DNA of 64,000 nucleotides from CBDIDH01 sp965277595 (GCA_965277595.1 CBDIDH010000002.1:2294001-2358000); one strand, 5' to 3'; positions 42,563 through 51,787 are shown, counted from the stretch's first letter. The notes: generated from the letters alone by a model not told the origin. A program made the numbers and translations.

Positions 42563-44356
42563 TTACCCGTTCGCGACGCCTTCCAGCTCTTCCCAGCGCG
42601 CGTAAGCAAGGGCGAGTTCGCGGTCGATGGCTTCGAGCCGGGAGCGAGCCTCGGCGATCGAGGAACCCTCGCGCCGGTAAAAGGTGGGGTCGGCCATCGT
42701 CTCGTGAAGTGAGCCGAGTTCGGTTTCAAGCGACTCGATCCGTTTCGGGAGTTCGTCAAGCTCGCGACGTTCCTTGTTATTGAGCTTTCGGGGTTTGTCT
42801 TTCGGCGGGTTGGAGGTTTGGGGCGTGCTGGCCGCCGCCTCGGCGGGTTTCGGGGCGGAAGGACCGGGGCGCTGGCGAAGATAATCGTCGTAGCCGCCGT
42901 CGTATTCGCGGACGAGGCCGTCGGGTTCGACCGAGAGCGTTCCCGTGGCGACGTTGTTGAGAAAGGCCCGATCGTGGCTGACCAGAAGGACCGTCCCCGG
43001 GTAGTCGACCACGAGGTTTTCGAGGAGTTCCAGGGTCTCCACGTCGAGGTCGTTCGTCGGCTCGTCCATGACGAGAACGTTGGACGGCTTCGTGAAGAGT
43101 CGGGCGAGCAAGAGCCGGGTCCGCTCGCCGCCGGAGAGGAACTTGACGAGCCCCCGGGCGCGGTCGGGGCTGAAGAGGAAGTCCTGAAGGTAGCCGAGAA
43201 CGTGGCGCGGCTGGCCGTTGATCGGGATCGTGTCATAACCGTCGGAGACGTTCTCCATCACGGTCTTCTCGTCGTCGAGCGCGGCCTTTAACTGATCGAA
43301 GTAGGCGATTTCCAGGTTCGTGCCGTGGCGTACGGTTCCTTCGGCGGGCGTCAGGCCGCCGAGAAGGAGGCGGAGCAAGGTCGTCTTGCCCGACCCGTTC
43401 GGGCCGACGATCCCGATCTTGTCTCCGCGCGTGATCGTCGTCGTCAGACCGCGAATCACCGGATGTTCCGCGTAACCGAAGCCAACCCCCTTGGCCTCGA
43501 TGACCATCGTTCCTGATCGATCGGCTTCTTGAACCTGAACCCGGGCCGTTCCTTGACGCTCTCGGCGCTGGGTGCGGACCTCGCGGAGGGCTTTCAAGGC
43601 ACGGACACGCCCTTCGTTCCGGGTTCGACGCGCTTGGATGCCCTTGCGAATCCAGACCTCTTCCTGCGCGAGCTTCTTGTCGAAGAGGTCGCTTTGCCGG
43701 GCCTCGGCCGCCAGCAGGTCATCGCGGCGCTTGAGGAAGGTCGGGTAATCGCACTCCCAGTCGCCGAGCCGGCCGCGGTCCAGCTCGATGATCCGGGTCG
43801 CCAATCGTTCGAGGAAGACGCGGTCGTGAGTGACGAAGACGAGTGTCCCGCCGTAACGAAGCAGAAACTCTTCGAGCCAGCGGATTGCGTCGATGTCGAG
43901 GTGGTTCGTCGGTTCGTCGAGCAAGAGGATGTCGGGATCGCCGACGATCGATCTCGCCAGCAAGACGCGACGGGCCATGCCCGACGAGAGGTCGGCGAAG
44001 TGGGCGTCGGGATCGAGCCCCATTCGCGAGAGAACTGCGTCAACCCGATGGTCGTGGCCCGGCGCGGGTCGACCCGCTTCGGCGAGTCCTTCGGCGACGA
44101 CGTCGGCGATCGTGCCGCGGCGATCGGTCGGAACCTCCTGCGGCAGGCGGGCGACCTTGAGCCCTTGCTGACGGATCACCTGACCATCGTCGGCTGGAAT
44201 CTCGCCGTGAATTAGCTTGAGGAGGCTGCTCTTGCCCTCGCCGTTGCGCCCGAGCAGGCAGATTCTCTCGCCGCGATCAATAGGCAGGTTGACTCGATCG
44301 AGCAGCTTCGGGCCGCCGTAAGAGAGCGTGACGTCGCGGAGGCTCAGTAAGGCCAT
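42563..44356 (-). CDS. uup: ABC-F family ATPase, Uup-like
   Basis: 597 residues. Two ABC domains: the first has GRNGEGKSS, a degraded signature LSSGMARRV and LLLDEPTNHLDI; the second has GPNGSGKTT, LSGGERTRL and VMDEPTNDLDV. The linker between domains is rich in charge (IRKGIQARRTRNEGRVRAL), and the C-terminal 90 residues are coiled coil (NKERRELDELPKRIESLE), as in Uup, which acts in ribosome or DNA-repair related tasks. No membrane domain is present. The first signature loop departs from LSGGx, which is tolerated in ABC-F proteins. Confidence 0.88.
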   Translation of the reverse strand: MALLSLRDVTLSYGGPKLLDRVNLPIDRGERICLLGRNGEGKSSLLKLIHGEIPADDGQVIRQQGLKVARLPQEVPTDRRGTIADVVAEGLAEAGRPAPGHDHRVDAVLSRMGLDPDAHFADLSSGMARRVLLARSIVGDPDILLLDEPTNHLDIDAIRWLEEFLLRYGGTLVFVTHDRVFLERLATRIIELDRGRLGDWECDYPTFLKRRDDLLAAEARQSDLFDKKLAQEEVWIRKGIQARRTRNEGRVRALKALREVRTQRRERQGTARVQVQEADRSGTMVIEAKGVGFGYAEHPVIRGLTTTITRGDKIGIVGPNGSGKTTLLRLLLGGLTPAEGTVRHGTNLEIAYFDQLKAALDDEKTVMENVSDGYDTIPINGQPRHVLGYLQDFLFSPDRARGLVKFLSGGERTRLLLARLFTKPSNVLVMDEPTNDLDVETLELLENLVVDYPGTVLLVSHDRAFLNNVATGTLSVEPDGLVREYDGGYDDYLRQRPGPSAPKPAEAAASTPQTSNPPKDKPRKLNNKERRELDELPKRIESLETELGSLHETMADPTFYRREGSSIAEARSRLEAIDRELALAYARWEELEGVANG

Positions 44357-44393
44357 GAATCTCTCGTTCTCAGTCCCCGGCGGTCGTCAAGTG

Positions 44394-45836
44394 TCACGCG
44401 AGCAATCCCTTGACGACCTGGCCTTCCACGTCGGTGAGCCGGAAGTCGCGACCCTGGAAACGATAGGTGAGGCGGGTATGGTCGAAGCCGAGGAGGTGCA
44501 AGATCGTGGCCTGAAGGTCGTGAACGTGGACCCTGTCCTTGACGACCTGAAAGCCGAGTTCATCGGTCTCGCCGAGGGTCAGGCCCGGCTTGATGCCGCC
44601 ACCGGCCAGCCACATCGTGAAGGCGTTCGGATGGTGGTCGCGGCCGTCGTTGCCCCCCTGAACCATCGGCGTCCGACCAAACTCGCCCCCCCAGACGACC
44701 AGCGTATCGTCGAGTAGGCCGCGCTGCTTCAGGTCGAGAATCAAGCCGGCGCAGGCCTTGTCGGTCTCGCGGCAATTGGCTTTCAGATCGTTGACGAGGT
44801 TGCCATGCTGGTCCCATGCCTCGTGAAAGACCTCAACGAACCGAACGCCCCGCTCGATGAGGCGGCGAGCCAGGACGCAGGTATTGGCGAACGAGGGCTT
44901 GCCCGGCTCGGCGCCATACATATCGAGGACGTGCTTCGGCTCTCGGCCGATATCCATGACCTCGGGCGCGACTGACTGCATTCGAAAGGCCATCTCGAAC
45001 GAGCTGATCCGCGTGGCAATCTCCGGGTCGCCCACGGCGTCGAGCCTCGCCCTGTTGAGGCGGCCGAGGGTATCGAGCGAATCGCGCTGAACTTCGGGAT
45101 CAATTCCGGGCGGGTTCGAGAGATATAGGACAGGGTCGCCGCTGCTTCGGAAGGGGACGCCCTGGTGAACCGTCGGCAGGAATCCGCTTCCCCAGTTTGA
45201 GTTGCCGCCGCTTGGCCCTTTTTTCCCGGTGCTGAAGACGACGAACCCGGGCAGGTCTTGCGACTCGCTACCAAGGCCGTAGGTCGCCCACGATCCCAGG
45301 CTCGGGCGTCCGAACTGAGACGACCCGGTGCTCATCAAGATCTGCGCGGGGGCGTGATTGAAGGCGTCGGTCGTCATCGATCGGACGATGGCGATCTCAT
45401 CGGCGACACCGGCGAGGTTGGGGAGCAGCTCGGAAATCTCGGCGCCTGATTGCCCGTGCCTGGCGAATCGGAACTTCGGGCCGAGTAGCTTCGAGTTCGG
45501 ATTGATGAAGGCCGCTCGATAGCCTTTCAAGAGGTCGGGGGGTGGGAGCGTGCCATCAAGCCGGGCGAGCGTCGGCTTGTGGTCGAACATCTCCAGATGG
45601 CTTGGCGCTCCGGCCATGAAGAGGAAGATGACCCGCTTCGCCTTTGGCTCGAAGTGCGGAGCTTTGGGCGCGAGCGGATTCTCGGCCGGAGAGGCGGCGG
45701 GAGCCGCGTATCCCGATTCCGCCAGGAGTTGTCCGAGCGCTACGGAACCCAGGCCGACGCCGCACTGCTGCATGAACCAGCGTCGGGCCAGCAACCTCGG
45801 ATCGGCGTTCCGGTTCAGATGGCTCTGGCAGTTCAT
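44394..45836 (-). CDS. DUF1501 domain-containing protein (sulfatase-like fold)
   Basis: 480 residues. An export signal with a basic start (DPRLLARRWFMQQCGVGLGSVALGQLL) that might be a Tat type. The body is typical of planctomycete DUF1501 proteins: KRVIFLFMAGAPSHLEMFDHKP, then SMTTDAFNHAPAQILMSTG, and WGGEFGRTPMVQGGNDGRDHHP near the end. These usually sit beside a DUF1549/DUF1553 cytochrome-like partner, which is absent here. The biochemical activity is unknown. It lies downstream of the rhomboid gene on the same strand, with a repeat of the GGTCATC family between. Confidence 0.88.
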   Translation of the reverse strand: MNCQSHLNRNADPRLLARRWFMQQCGVGLGSVALGQLLAESGYAAPAASPAENPLAPKAPHFEPKAKRVIFLFMAGAPSHLEMFDHKPTLARLDGTLPPPDLLKGYRAAFINPNSKLLGPKFRFARHGQSGAEISELLPNLAGVADEIAIVRSMTTDAFNHAPAQILMSTGSSQFGRPSLGSWATYGLGSESQDLPGFVVFSTGKKGPSGGNSNWGSGFLPTVHQGVPFRSSGDPVLYLSNPPGIDPEVQRDSLDTLGRLNRARLDAVGDPEIATRISSFEMAFRMQSVAPEVMDIGREPKHVLDMYGAEPGKPSFANTCVLARRLIERGVRFVEVFHEAWDQHGNLVNDLKANCRETDKACAGLILDLKQRGLLDDTLVVWGGEFGRTPMVQGGNDGRDHHPNAFTMWLAGGGIKPGLTLGETDELGFQVVKDRVHVHDLQATILHLLGFDHTRLTYRFQGRDFRLTDVEGQVVKGLLA

Positions 45837-45961
45837 GGTTCTTGACCCGGTGTCTGCTGGCCTTCGACGTCCCGCCTGACCCCGGCTGGACTCACGCCTC
45901 CATCATAATCTCGGAGCCTCCCAGACTTCAAACCCGCCTGAGCGATCCTGTGGGGATTGAG

Positions 45962-46025
45962 GACCGATGGCCGATGACCAATGACCGAAAAATTCAGGCC
46001 AGCGATCCTTGGTGCTTGGTCATCG
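45962..46025. repeat. Second copy of the GGTCATCGGTCATT-type extragenic repeat
   Basis: GACCGATGGCCGATGACCAA (45962-45981) is followed by ATGACCGA, and CGATGACCAA (45972-45981) pairs with TTGGTCATCG (46016-46025). It lies 10 bases beyond the stop of the rhomboid gene and could serve as its transcript end. Confidence 0.55.
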
Positions 46026-46034
46026 CGATTGTAT

Positions 46035-47279
46035 TTAATCATCCCCTTCGAGTTCCAGAACCCCATCCTCTTGCATTCGGGTGGCCTGGCGAGCAAGCTT
46101 CTGGCGGGCGGATTCGAGGTCGGTCGTGAGCGAATGAGCGGGAATCTCGGCGAGAACGCGGAGCGCGGCGGTCGGACGCTGGCGCGCGTGAATCAAAACG
46201 TGAGCGAGCTTGAGGCGGAGCTTGACCGACTCGGCCGGGTAATACCGGCAGTGGTCGCGCATCAGGCGGATCGAGTCGGCCTCGGCCTTGCGGGCGTGCA
46301 TCGCCTTGATCAGGTCGTAAAGGTCGGGCTGACTCGGCCAGGCGACAAGCGTCCTCGCCGCCTTGTCGTAGGCCATCACCGCGCCGTCCATGTCTCCCAT
46401 CTCGATCAGCTTCCGCACCCGACGAACCGCGGCGACGGAACGTTCCTTGGGGTTTGACTCGGTCTCGGAACGGGTCGTCGCCGTCGCCGCCTTCACGCTT
46501 GCCTTCAGCGACCGCTCATTCCGCGCCAGGGCCTCGCCGCGCTGTTTCCATTGCTGGGCAAGAGCGCGTCTCTTGGCCAGAACCGAGAAGATGTCCCACC
46601 CTTCGCAGTCAACCCAATCCGCCTTCAACATTCCGAAGGCGAGAATCGCTCCCCAGGTCGCGCCCGAGAGATGGCCGAGTTCCGAGATCACCGCGCGGCC
46701 CGTGACGCCCCCAAAGGCCAGGCCGACGAACTGTTCGCCAAGGTAAAACAAAGCCACCGTCGTGTAATAAAAGTTCCAGTGATAGACGAGCACGCGATAG
46801 CCGAGAACGAGGATCGCCGTGCAGCTCAGTTCATTGCGGGGAGCCCAGACCATGCAAATGGCGAGCAGTCCAAAAACAATGGCCGAGGCTCCGGCGGCGT
46901 GCCCTTGCTCTCTGGAATGAAGCATGAGCGTCTGAGTCGACGCTCCGTGCAAGGTGCCGATCGTCAGATAGGTCAGCAAGAACTTGAAGGTTCCGAGCTT
47001 GCCCTCGACCACCAGGCCGAAGGCCCAGAGAAAGATCAGGTTGCCGATCAGGTGGAAGATGTCGAAGTGCAAGAAGTTGTGCGTGACCCACTGGACCGGA
47101 TGAAGGCCATTGCCGAGCGCCAGGGCGTAATGATCGAACCCGGAAGCGACCTCGCCGGTCTCGTCGCCCAGGCCCGAGGGAAAGGCAATGAACATCGCGA
47201 TGTTCGCGACGATCATTCCCACCGTGGCGCGCGGCCAGTGATAGATCGGGGCGTCGGTCCCTGTCGGAATCAGAATCAT
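46035..47279 (-). CDS. Rhomboid-family intramembrane serine protease with long C-terminal helical domain
   Basis: 414 residues. Six spans to about residue 205. HFDIFHLIGNLIFLW is the rhomboid span-2 signature, AAGASAIVFGLL holds the catalytic serine (G-x-S-A rather than G-x-S-G), and SELGHLSGATWGAI the catalytic histidine. Residues about 215-410 form a soluble helical part, probably TPR-like (repeats such as RVRKLIEMGDMDGAVMAYDKA). Rhomboids cut membrane proteins within the bilayer; the substrate is not known. The start ATG at 47279 is the only good choice. Divergent from the FHA-GGDEF gene. Confidence 0.85.
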   Translation of the reverse strand: MILIPTGTDAPIYHWPRATVGMIVANIAMFIAFPSGLGDETGEVASGFDHYALALGNGLHPVQWVTHNFLHFDIFHLIGNLIFLWAFGLVVEGKLGTFKFLLTYLTIGTLHGASTQTLMLHSREQGHAAGASAIVFGLLAICMVWAPRNELSCTAILVLGYRVLVYHWNFYYTTVALFYLGEQFVGLAFGGVTGRAVISELGHLSGATWGAILAFGMLKADWVDCEGWDIFSVLAKRRALAQQWKQRGEALARNERSLKASVKAATATTRSETESNPKERSVAAVRRVRKLIEMGDMDGAVMAYDKAARTLVAWPSQPDLYDLIKAMHARKAEADSIRLMRDHCRYYPAESVKLRLKLAHVLIHARQRPTAALRVLAEIPAHSLTTDLESARQKLARQATRMQEDGVLELEGDD

Positions 47280-47380
47280 GGGGGCCTCGGGACCACAAGG
47301 ACGACAAGCGGGTCAACTGCGTACTATATCGCACGAATCTGCGAAATATCAGGAAGAATCAGCCCGCCGCGCCCCACGAT

Positions 47381-47408
47381 TTGACAACCTGTCGGTGTGA
47401 CCTAGGTT
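47381..47408 (+). promoter_or_regulatory. Probable sigma-70 promoter of the FHA-GGDEF gene
   Basis: TTGACA (47381-47386), 16 bases, TAGGTT (47403-47408), with start about 47415 and a leader of about 74 bases before ATG 47489. Confidence 0.5.
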
Positions 47409-47488
47409 AGCGCAGGAAGACCTTCCCCGAAATTCAAGGGAGGGTTTGCGCCGGTGCGTTGCCTGTTCGCCACACGGGGCCGACTGAC

Positions 47489-48472
47489 ATGGACGAGCGA
47501 TGCGACACCAAGGTCTGCCTGGCCGTCACTCCCGACGTCGACGCTGAACCACCGCCGGCCGCCGCGGTCGCTCGCCCGATGTACCTGATCGTCATCAGCG
47601 GAGGACCGCCAGGCTCGATCGAGCGACTCGGTCCGTCCGGGGGACGACTGGGCCGTTCGCAGGAAAACACGGTTCGATTCTCTGACCTGAGCGTCTCCCG
47701 GCGCCATGCCGCGCTCATTGCCGATCCCCTCGGCGAGATCTGGCTGACCGACCTCGGCAGCACGAACGGCACCTACCTGAATGATGGCCGGGTCGCTTCT
47801 CACGTTCCCCATCGCCTCCAGGACGGCGATCGGGTCCGGCTCGGTTCCTCCGTTGTCGTCAAGTTCGTCCGCCTCGATCCCTCGGATGAGCGGTTTCAGC
47901 GCGAACTCTTTGAGCGCACCGTGCGCGACCCCTTGACCGGGCTTTACAACCGGTCCTATTTCCTCGACCGGATCGGGCCGCTTGCCGACCTCGGAGCGTC
48001 GCGCGGACAAGGGCTCGGCGTCTTGATGCTCGACGTTGACCACTTCAAGCGGGTCAACGATGCGCTCGGGCACGATGCCGGAGACGCCGTGCTTCGGGAA
48101 GTCGCCGCCGTGCTCCGCGAGTCAACCCGAGGCGAGGACCTCGTGGCGCGTTATGGCGGCGAGGAGTTCGTCGCGGCCTTGCCGGTGGCTTCGCACGCCC
48201 AGGCCACCGAGCGTGCCGAGCGGATCAGGGCCGCCCTCGCCAGCCGCCGGATCGTTCCGCCGGAAGGAGGCGAGTCCTTGCGCGTGACGGCAAGTCTTGG
48301 GCTGGCCTTCGCCCCCCCAGGCCGACCCCAATCGGCCCCGGCGCTGATCACGGCGGCCGACCATTGCCTCTATCAGGCCAAGAACTCCGGGCGCAATCGC
48401 GTGGTCTTCCGCCTCGATCCCCAACCGCCCCGCCTGGAACCCGTCACCCCGTTCAGCCAGGGAGCGGGCTGA
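47489..48472 (+). CDS. Diguanylate cyclase with N-terminal FHA domain
   Basis: 327 residues from ATG 47489. FHA domain at about 40-130: GRSQENTVRFSDLSVSRRHA, then LTDLGSTNGTYLNDG (phosphothreonine-binding residues Arg, Ser, Asn present). GGDEF domain about 155-310: DPLTGLYNR, DVDHFKRVND, and active site GGEEF at 223-227. RGED, five residues before it, matches the RxxD inhibitory site, so product feedback by c-di-GMP is likely. Activation probably comes through binding of a phosphorylated partner to the FHA domain, by inference from other FHA-GGDEF proteins. A Ser/Thr kinase partner is not in the window. Confidence 0.92.
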   Translation: MDERCDTKVCLAVTPDVDAEPPPAAAVARPMYLIVISGGPPGSIERLGPSGGRLGRSQENTVRFSDLSVSRRHAALIADPLGEIWLTDLGSTNGTYLNDGRVASHVPHRLQDGDRVRLGSSVVVKFVRLDPSDERFQRELFERTVRDPLTGLYNRSYFLDRIGPLADLGASRGQGLGVLMLDVDHFKRVNDALGHDAGDAVLREVAAVLRESTRGEDLVARYGGEEFVAALPVASHAQATERAERIRAALASRRIVPPEGGESLRVTASLGLAFAPPGRPQSAPALITAADHCLYQAKNSGRNRVVFRLDPQPPRLEPVTPFSQGAG

Positions 48473-48542
48473 GCACGCCTTCCTTATCCACGTCTCCTCG
48501 AAAGCCGATCAAGCGACAAACCAGGGTCGCCCCGACCCTTCG

Positions 48543-48570
48543 TTGACGTATTGATCCTAAATGATACAAG
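48543..48570 (+). promoter_or_regulatory. Possible promoter of the DUF1559 gene
   Basis: TTGACG (48543-48548), 16 bases, TACAAG (48565-48570), in the 260-base gap before the pseudopilin gene. A weak match. Confidence 0.3.
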
Positions 48571-48732
48571 ATCTCATCGAACACACCCACATTCTTAACG
48601 GAGGGCCGATATCCTCTCGTCCGCCTGAGTCGAGGGCGTGATCGGTCTGATGTCGCCTGTCGCGCCCTTGTTGACGTTCGGAAGGCTTCGAATCGATCTC
48701 CGAATTCCACACCCGAGAGGACTCACGATCCG

Positions 48733-49812
48733 ATGACACCGAACCAACCCGGCCGACGCGGCAACGCCTCGGGATTTACCCTGATCGAACTGCTGGTCGT
48801 GATCGCGATCATCGCCGTCCTGATCGCCTTGCTCTTGCCCGCCGTCCAGGCCGCGCGCGAAGCCGCGAGACGGTCTCAATGCGTCAACAACCTGAAGCAA
48901 CTCGGACTCGCCGTGATGAATTACGAGAGTTCCGTGAACTGCCTCCCGATGACGACGATTTTGATCCCCGACCCAGCCGCCTCCGCCGGAGGTATCAAGA
49001 CCACGGCGACCGGAGGTTTCCAGTCGTCCTGGAGCGTCTTCGCCCGGATCTCCGGGTACATGGAGCAATCCAGTCTTTACAACGCGATCAATTACAACCT
49101 GACCTATAGCGCAGCCGATAACACCACCGTCAGCATCACCCAGTTGCCTTTTCTCTATTGCCCGAGCGATCCCGGGAACCATATCGACGACGCGACGATG
49201 GGCAACACCGGCTACGCCACGACGAGCTATGGAACCTGCGACGGCGACTGGTATGTCTTCTCGATCAACTGGGGACCTCCCAACAGCCAGGGGCCGCGAA
49301 ACCGGTCGATGTTTGGTCCGTCCGTCTCGCGGACGATCGCCAACGTCACCGATGGCCTGAGCAACTCAATGGCCATCTCGGAAGGTCTGATCGGCCATCT
49401 TCAGGCGCGGCACTGTAGCAGTTCGGCGGGAACGCCGCCGCCGGGATTCAGCCCTTACGGAATCCCCGCGCCAGGCTCCGCGTCGATCACACAACTGGCC
49501 AGTCTGGTTGCCTCGTGCGCCAACCCCCCCTTGCCGATCGGACATACCCGGTGGAGCAACGGCGGCGTCTATTATTCCGGTTTCACGACGGCCCTGCCGC
49601 CCAATCAGCCGATCGACTGGGACTGGATTGACGAGAACGATGGCGGCCCGACCTACATGTCGCTCTCGGCCAGCAGCAAGCATTCGGGCGGCGTGAACAC
49701 TCTTTTCGGCGACGGTAGCGTCCGGTTCATCAAGAACAGCGTCGACCCCACCACCTGGCGTTCTCTCGGCACGATCGCCGGCAACGAGGTGATCTCGGCC
49801 GACGCCTATTGA
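48733..49812 (+). CDS. DUF1559 prepilin-like secreted protein
   Basis: 359 residues. Prepilin-type start: basic PNQPGRRGNA, then GFTLIELLVVIAIIAVLIAL, with the cleavage glycine before FTLIE. Conserved DUF1559 blocks follow (AVQAAREAARRSQCVNNLKQLG near 37, LYCPSDPG near 143) and the characteristic C-terminus FGDGSVRFIKNSVDPTTWRS. Planctomycetes have many copies per genome; they are thought to be exported by a type II/IV pilus-like system, but what they form is not known. Alone in this region; it is convergent to the lipoprotein gene. Confidence 0.92.
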   Translation: MTPNQPGRRGNASGFTLIELLVVIAIIAVLIALLLPAVQAAREAARRSQCVNNLKQLGLAVMNYESSVNCLPMTTILIPDPAASAGGIKTTATGGFQSSWSVFARISGYMEQSSLYNAINYNLTYSAADNTTVSITQLPFLYCPSDPGNHIDDATMGNTGYATTSYGTCDGDWYVFSINWGPPNSQGPRNRSMFGPSVSRTIANVTDGLSNSMAISEGLIGHLQARHCSSSAGTPPPGFSPYGIPAPGSASITQLASLVASCANPPLPIGHTRWSNGGVYYSGFTTALPPNQPIDWDWIDENDGGPTYMSLSASSKHSGGVNTLFGDGSVRFIKNSVDPTTWRSLGTIAGNEVISADAY

Positions 49813-49990
49813 GCCTCGCTCACGCCGGGCTTCAAGAACCCGTTCACTCGATCGTCCCCGGTTTGGTCGCGGTCCACCGACCCGATCGCGCAGGGTCCGT
49901 TCTTTTATTGGTTTCTTTCAGCAGTATCGCGGGGCGTTTTCCCTCTCTCCCAGTTCCGGACACAAGGACAAAGGGTAATTTGTCGATTTT

Positions 49991-50017
49991 GCCCTTTGCC
50001 CTTTGCCCTTTGCCCTT
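49991..50017. repeat. Tandem heptamer GCCCTTT repeat
   Basis: About four copies of GCCCTTT in tandem, last copy shortened, in the gap between convergent genes. ACAAAGGGT about 20 bases upstream can pair with a copy, so the stretch may fold as a terminator as well as being a slippage-prone repeat. Confidence 0.7.
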
Positions 50018-50070
50018 CCGGCATTTGCGCGGCAGTTCAATGGGTTGTCCGCCTGACAATCGCCTTGTGA

Positions 50071-50598
50071 TTACTTGCCGGCGAGCTTGGCGACGACCTC
50101 TTTGGGATTCTTTTCGACTTCCTTCTTGCAGCCGTTGCAGCAGAGGAAAAACGTCTTGCCCTCGGCGGTGACCTTGATGGGAACGCTCATCGAACCGAGC
50201 GGCTCACCACTGACGGGGCAGACCGTTTGCTTGAGAGCAAGGATCTGATCGTCGGCGGGCAACTTCTTGATCTCGGCGACTTCTTCGTCAGAGAGTTTGG
50301 GAGTATCGGCGGCGGCGGCTCCAGCCGATTTGGGGACCTCGCCCTTGGTGGCCGGCTCGACCTTGGGGGCCTCGATCTTGATATCGTCGGCGGGCATCGC
50401 CGGTTTGGCGTCGGCGGGGGCGGTTGTTGTCTCGGTCGTCTCGGTCTTGGTGGTCGCCGGGACTTCGGGCGAGGAAGGGGCGGGAGTCGTCACCGTGCTC
50501 GACGCGGGCTCGACGGTGGTCGTCGTCTCCTTGGCGCAGCCGGTCGCGAGCGAGGCCAGGGCCAGGGCGGCCCACCAGTGATTGCGGGTCAAATGCAT
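50071..50598 (-). CDS. Lipoprotein with C-terminal CPVSG...CCNGC (TRASH/YHS-like) metal-binding module
   Basis: 175 residues from ATG 50598. Lipobox LATGC at about 17-21. Residues 22-100 are a Thr/Ala/Pro-rich spacer (long enough to cross a wall or cell-surface space). The C-terminal 55 residues are TVCPVSGEPLG, VTAEGKTFFLCCNGCKKEVE, with four cysteines arranged as in TRASH/YHS metal-sensing modules, probably binding Cu, Zn or Fe. No redox motif is visible beyond that. It converges on the DUF1559 gene; the HD-nuclease gene is upstream on the same strand. Confidence 0.72.
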   Translation of the reverse strand: MHLTRNHWWAALALASLATGCAKETTTTVEPASSTVTTPAPSSPEVPATTKTETTETTTAPADAKPAMPADDIKIEAPKVEPATKGEVPKSAGAAAADTPKLSDEEVAEIKKLPADDQILALKQTVCPVSGEPLGSMSVPIKVTAEGKTFFLCCNGCKKEVEKNPKEVVAKLAGK

Positions 50599-50737
50599 AA
50601 GAAATCTCTTGTGAGCAAGGGGTGATACCGCCCGTGCGGGGCCTCCCCCGGCGGCCGATCCTTCCCGGAACGGCCCACGGCGCGAGCACCAGCATTGTAA
50701 TGCCAGGGGCACCCTTCCGGCCACCCCCAAGACCCGT

Positions 50738-51787
50738 TCAGGGGAGATCAGGCCCGTCGTCGTCAAAACCGGGTTCGGCGGGCACCCCTTTATAGAACTG
50801 ACGATTGCCCAGCGGCCAGACCCGGTCCGTGAAGGCCCCCTCGGTCGTGCAATCGATCCGCTTTCGAGCCACCGCGTTCATCTTCGCATCCAGGTCGTCG
50901 ACGAACGAAACGAGCAACGACTCCAGCGTCTGCGGTTCGATCGGCGCTCCGTATTCCTTCTTGCCGTGGTGCGAGAGAATCGCGTGCTCAAGCAGCAAGA
51001 GTGTTTCTTCAGGAAACCCGTCGATCTTCCTCGCCGTCTGACAGACCAGGTCACGCCCCATCAAGACGTGACCAATCAGGCAACCTTCCTTGGTGTACCT
51101 GGCCTCGACCGGGTTGTATTCCAGCTCGCGCAGCTTACCGATGTCGTGAAGGATCGCCGCGGCCACGACCACGCCCCGGTTAAGAGGTGGATTGAGCTGA
51201 AAATAGTATTTCGCGTAATGGTCCGCCAGCCATGAGGCAATCCGGGTCATGCTCCAGACGTGTTCGATCAGGCCGCCCGTATAGGCGTGGTGAAAACTCT
51301 GCGCCGCCTGCATTTTCTTGAAGAGGTCGGCGTTGTCATTCAGAATGGTTTCCACGAGAAGCCTGAGTTTCGGCTCATCAATGCACTTCTTGATAATCGC
51401 GTGAATCGTGCCGAAGAGTTCCTCGGGATTCTTATGGCTACTCTCGACCAGGTCAAAGAAATCGTAGCCGTCGAGCGCGTCCGCGTCGGAGGCGGGGCGG
51501 GCTTCGAGAATTTCAAGCTGCATGCCGTAGCGGACGTTCCAGTTCCCTCGGGCGCGGAGGCGATAACCGATCCCCTCGGCCCAGGTCTCCGCGTCTTCGC
51601 GCAGGGCGTTGCCCGACCAGATCGGGGCGACGATCATCTTTCTTTTATCGCGAAAGTGGCACTTGACGTAGGGCTTGTCGTGCTTGTCGACACCCCGCTC
51701 CTTCTTGACAAGCGCCGCGAAGCAGAAAGCTTCCTGGCCATGCTCCAGGTCAGAGAGCCTTACAACCGCCGTGTCGGTGCCGGCCAT
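50738..51787 (-). CDS. YhaM-type 3'-5' exoribonuclease (OB-fold + HD domain)
   Basis: 349 residues from ATG 51787; a TTG further back adds non-conserved residues. Residues about 1-95 are an OB-like RNA-binding part (VKCHFRDKRKMIVAPIWSG), then an HD phosphohydrolase: HHAYTGGLIEHVWSM (His metal ligand) and AAILHDIGKL (His-Asp), plus SFVDDLDAKM near the end (Asp). The order and length match YhaM/Cbf1-type 3'-5' exonucleases acting in RNA and DNA turnover. The C-terminal tail is acidic (DDDGPDL). The upstream neighbour on this strand is the XRE regulator; no operon is certain. Confidence 0.85.
   Translation of the reverse strand: MAGTDTAVVRLSDLEHGQEAFCFAALVKKERGVDKHDKPYVKCHFRDKRKMIVAPIWSGNALREDAETWAEGIGYRLRARGNWNVRYGMQLEILEARPASDADALDGYDFFDLVESSHKNPEELFGTIHAIIKKCIDEPKLRLLVETILNDNADLFKKMQAAQSFHHAYTGGLIEHVWSMTRIASWLADHYAKYYFQLNPPLNRGVVVAAAILHDIGKLRELEYNPVEARYTKEGCLIGHVLMGRDLVCQTARKIDGFPEETLLLLEHAILSHHGKKEYGAPIEPQTLESLLVSFVDDLDAKMNAVARKRIDCTTEGAFTDRVWPLGNRQFYKGVPAEPGFDDDGPDLP

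Noticed and set aside
48524..48540. AGGGTC-GCCCC-GACCCT hairpin after the FHA-GGDEF gene as a terminator
   Set aside because: Six base pairs only and no T run; the next bases fit the weak promoter at 48543 better.
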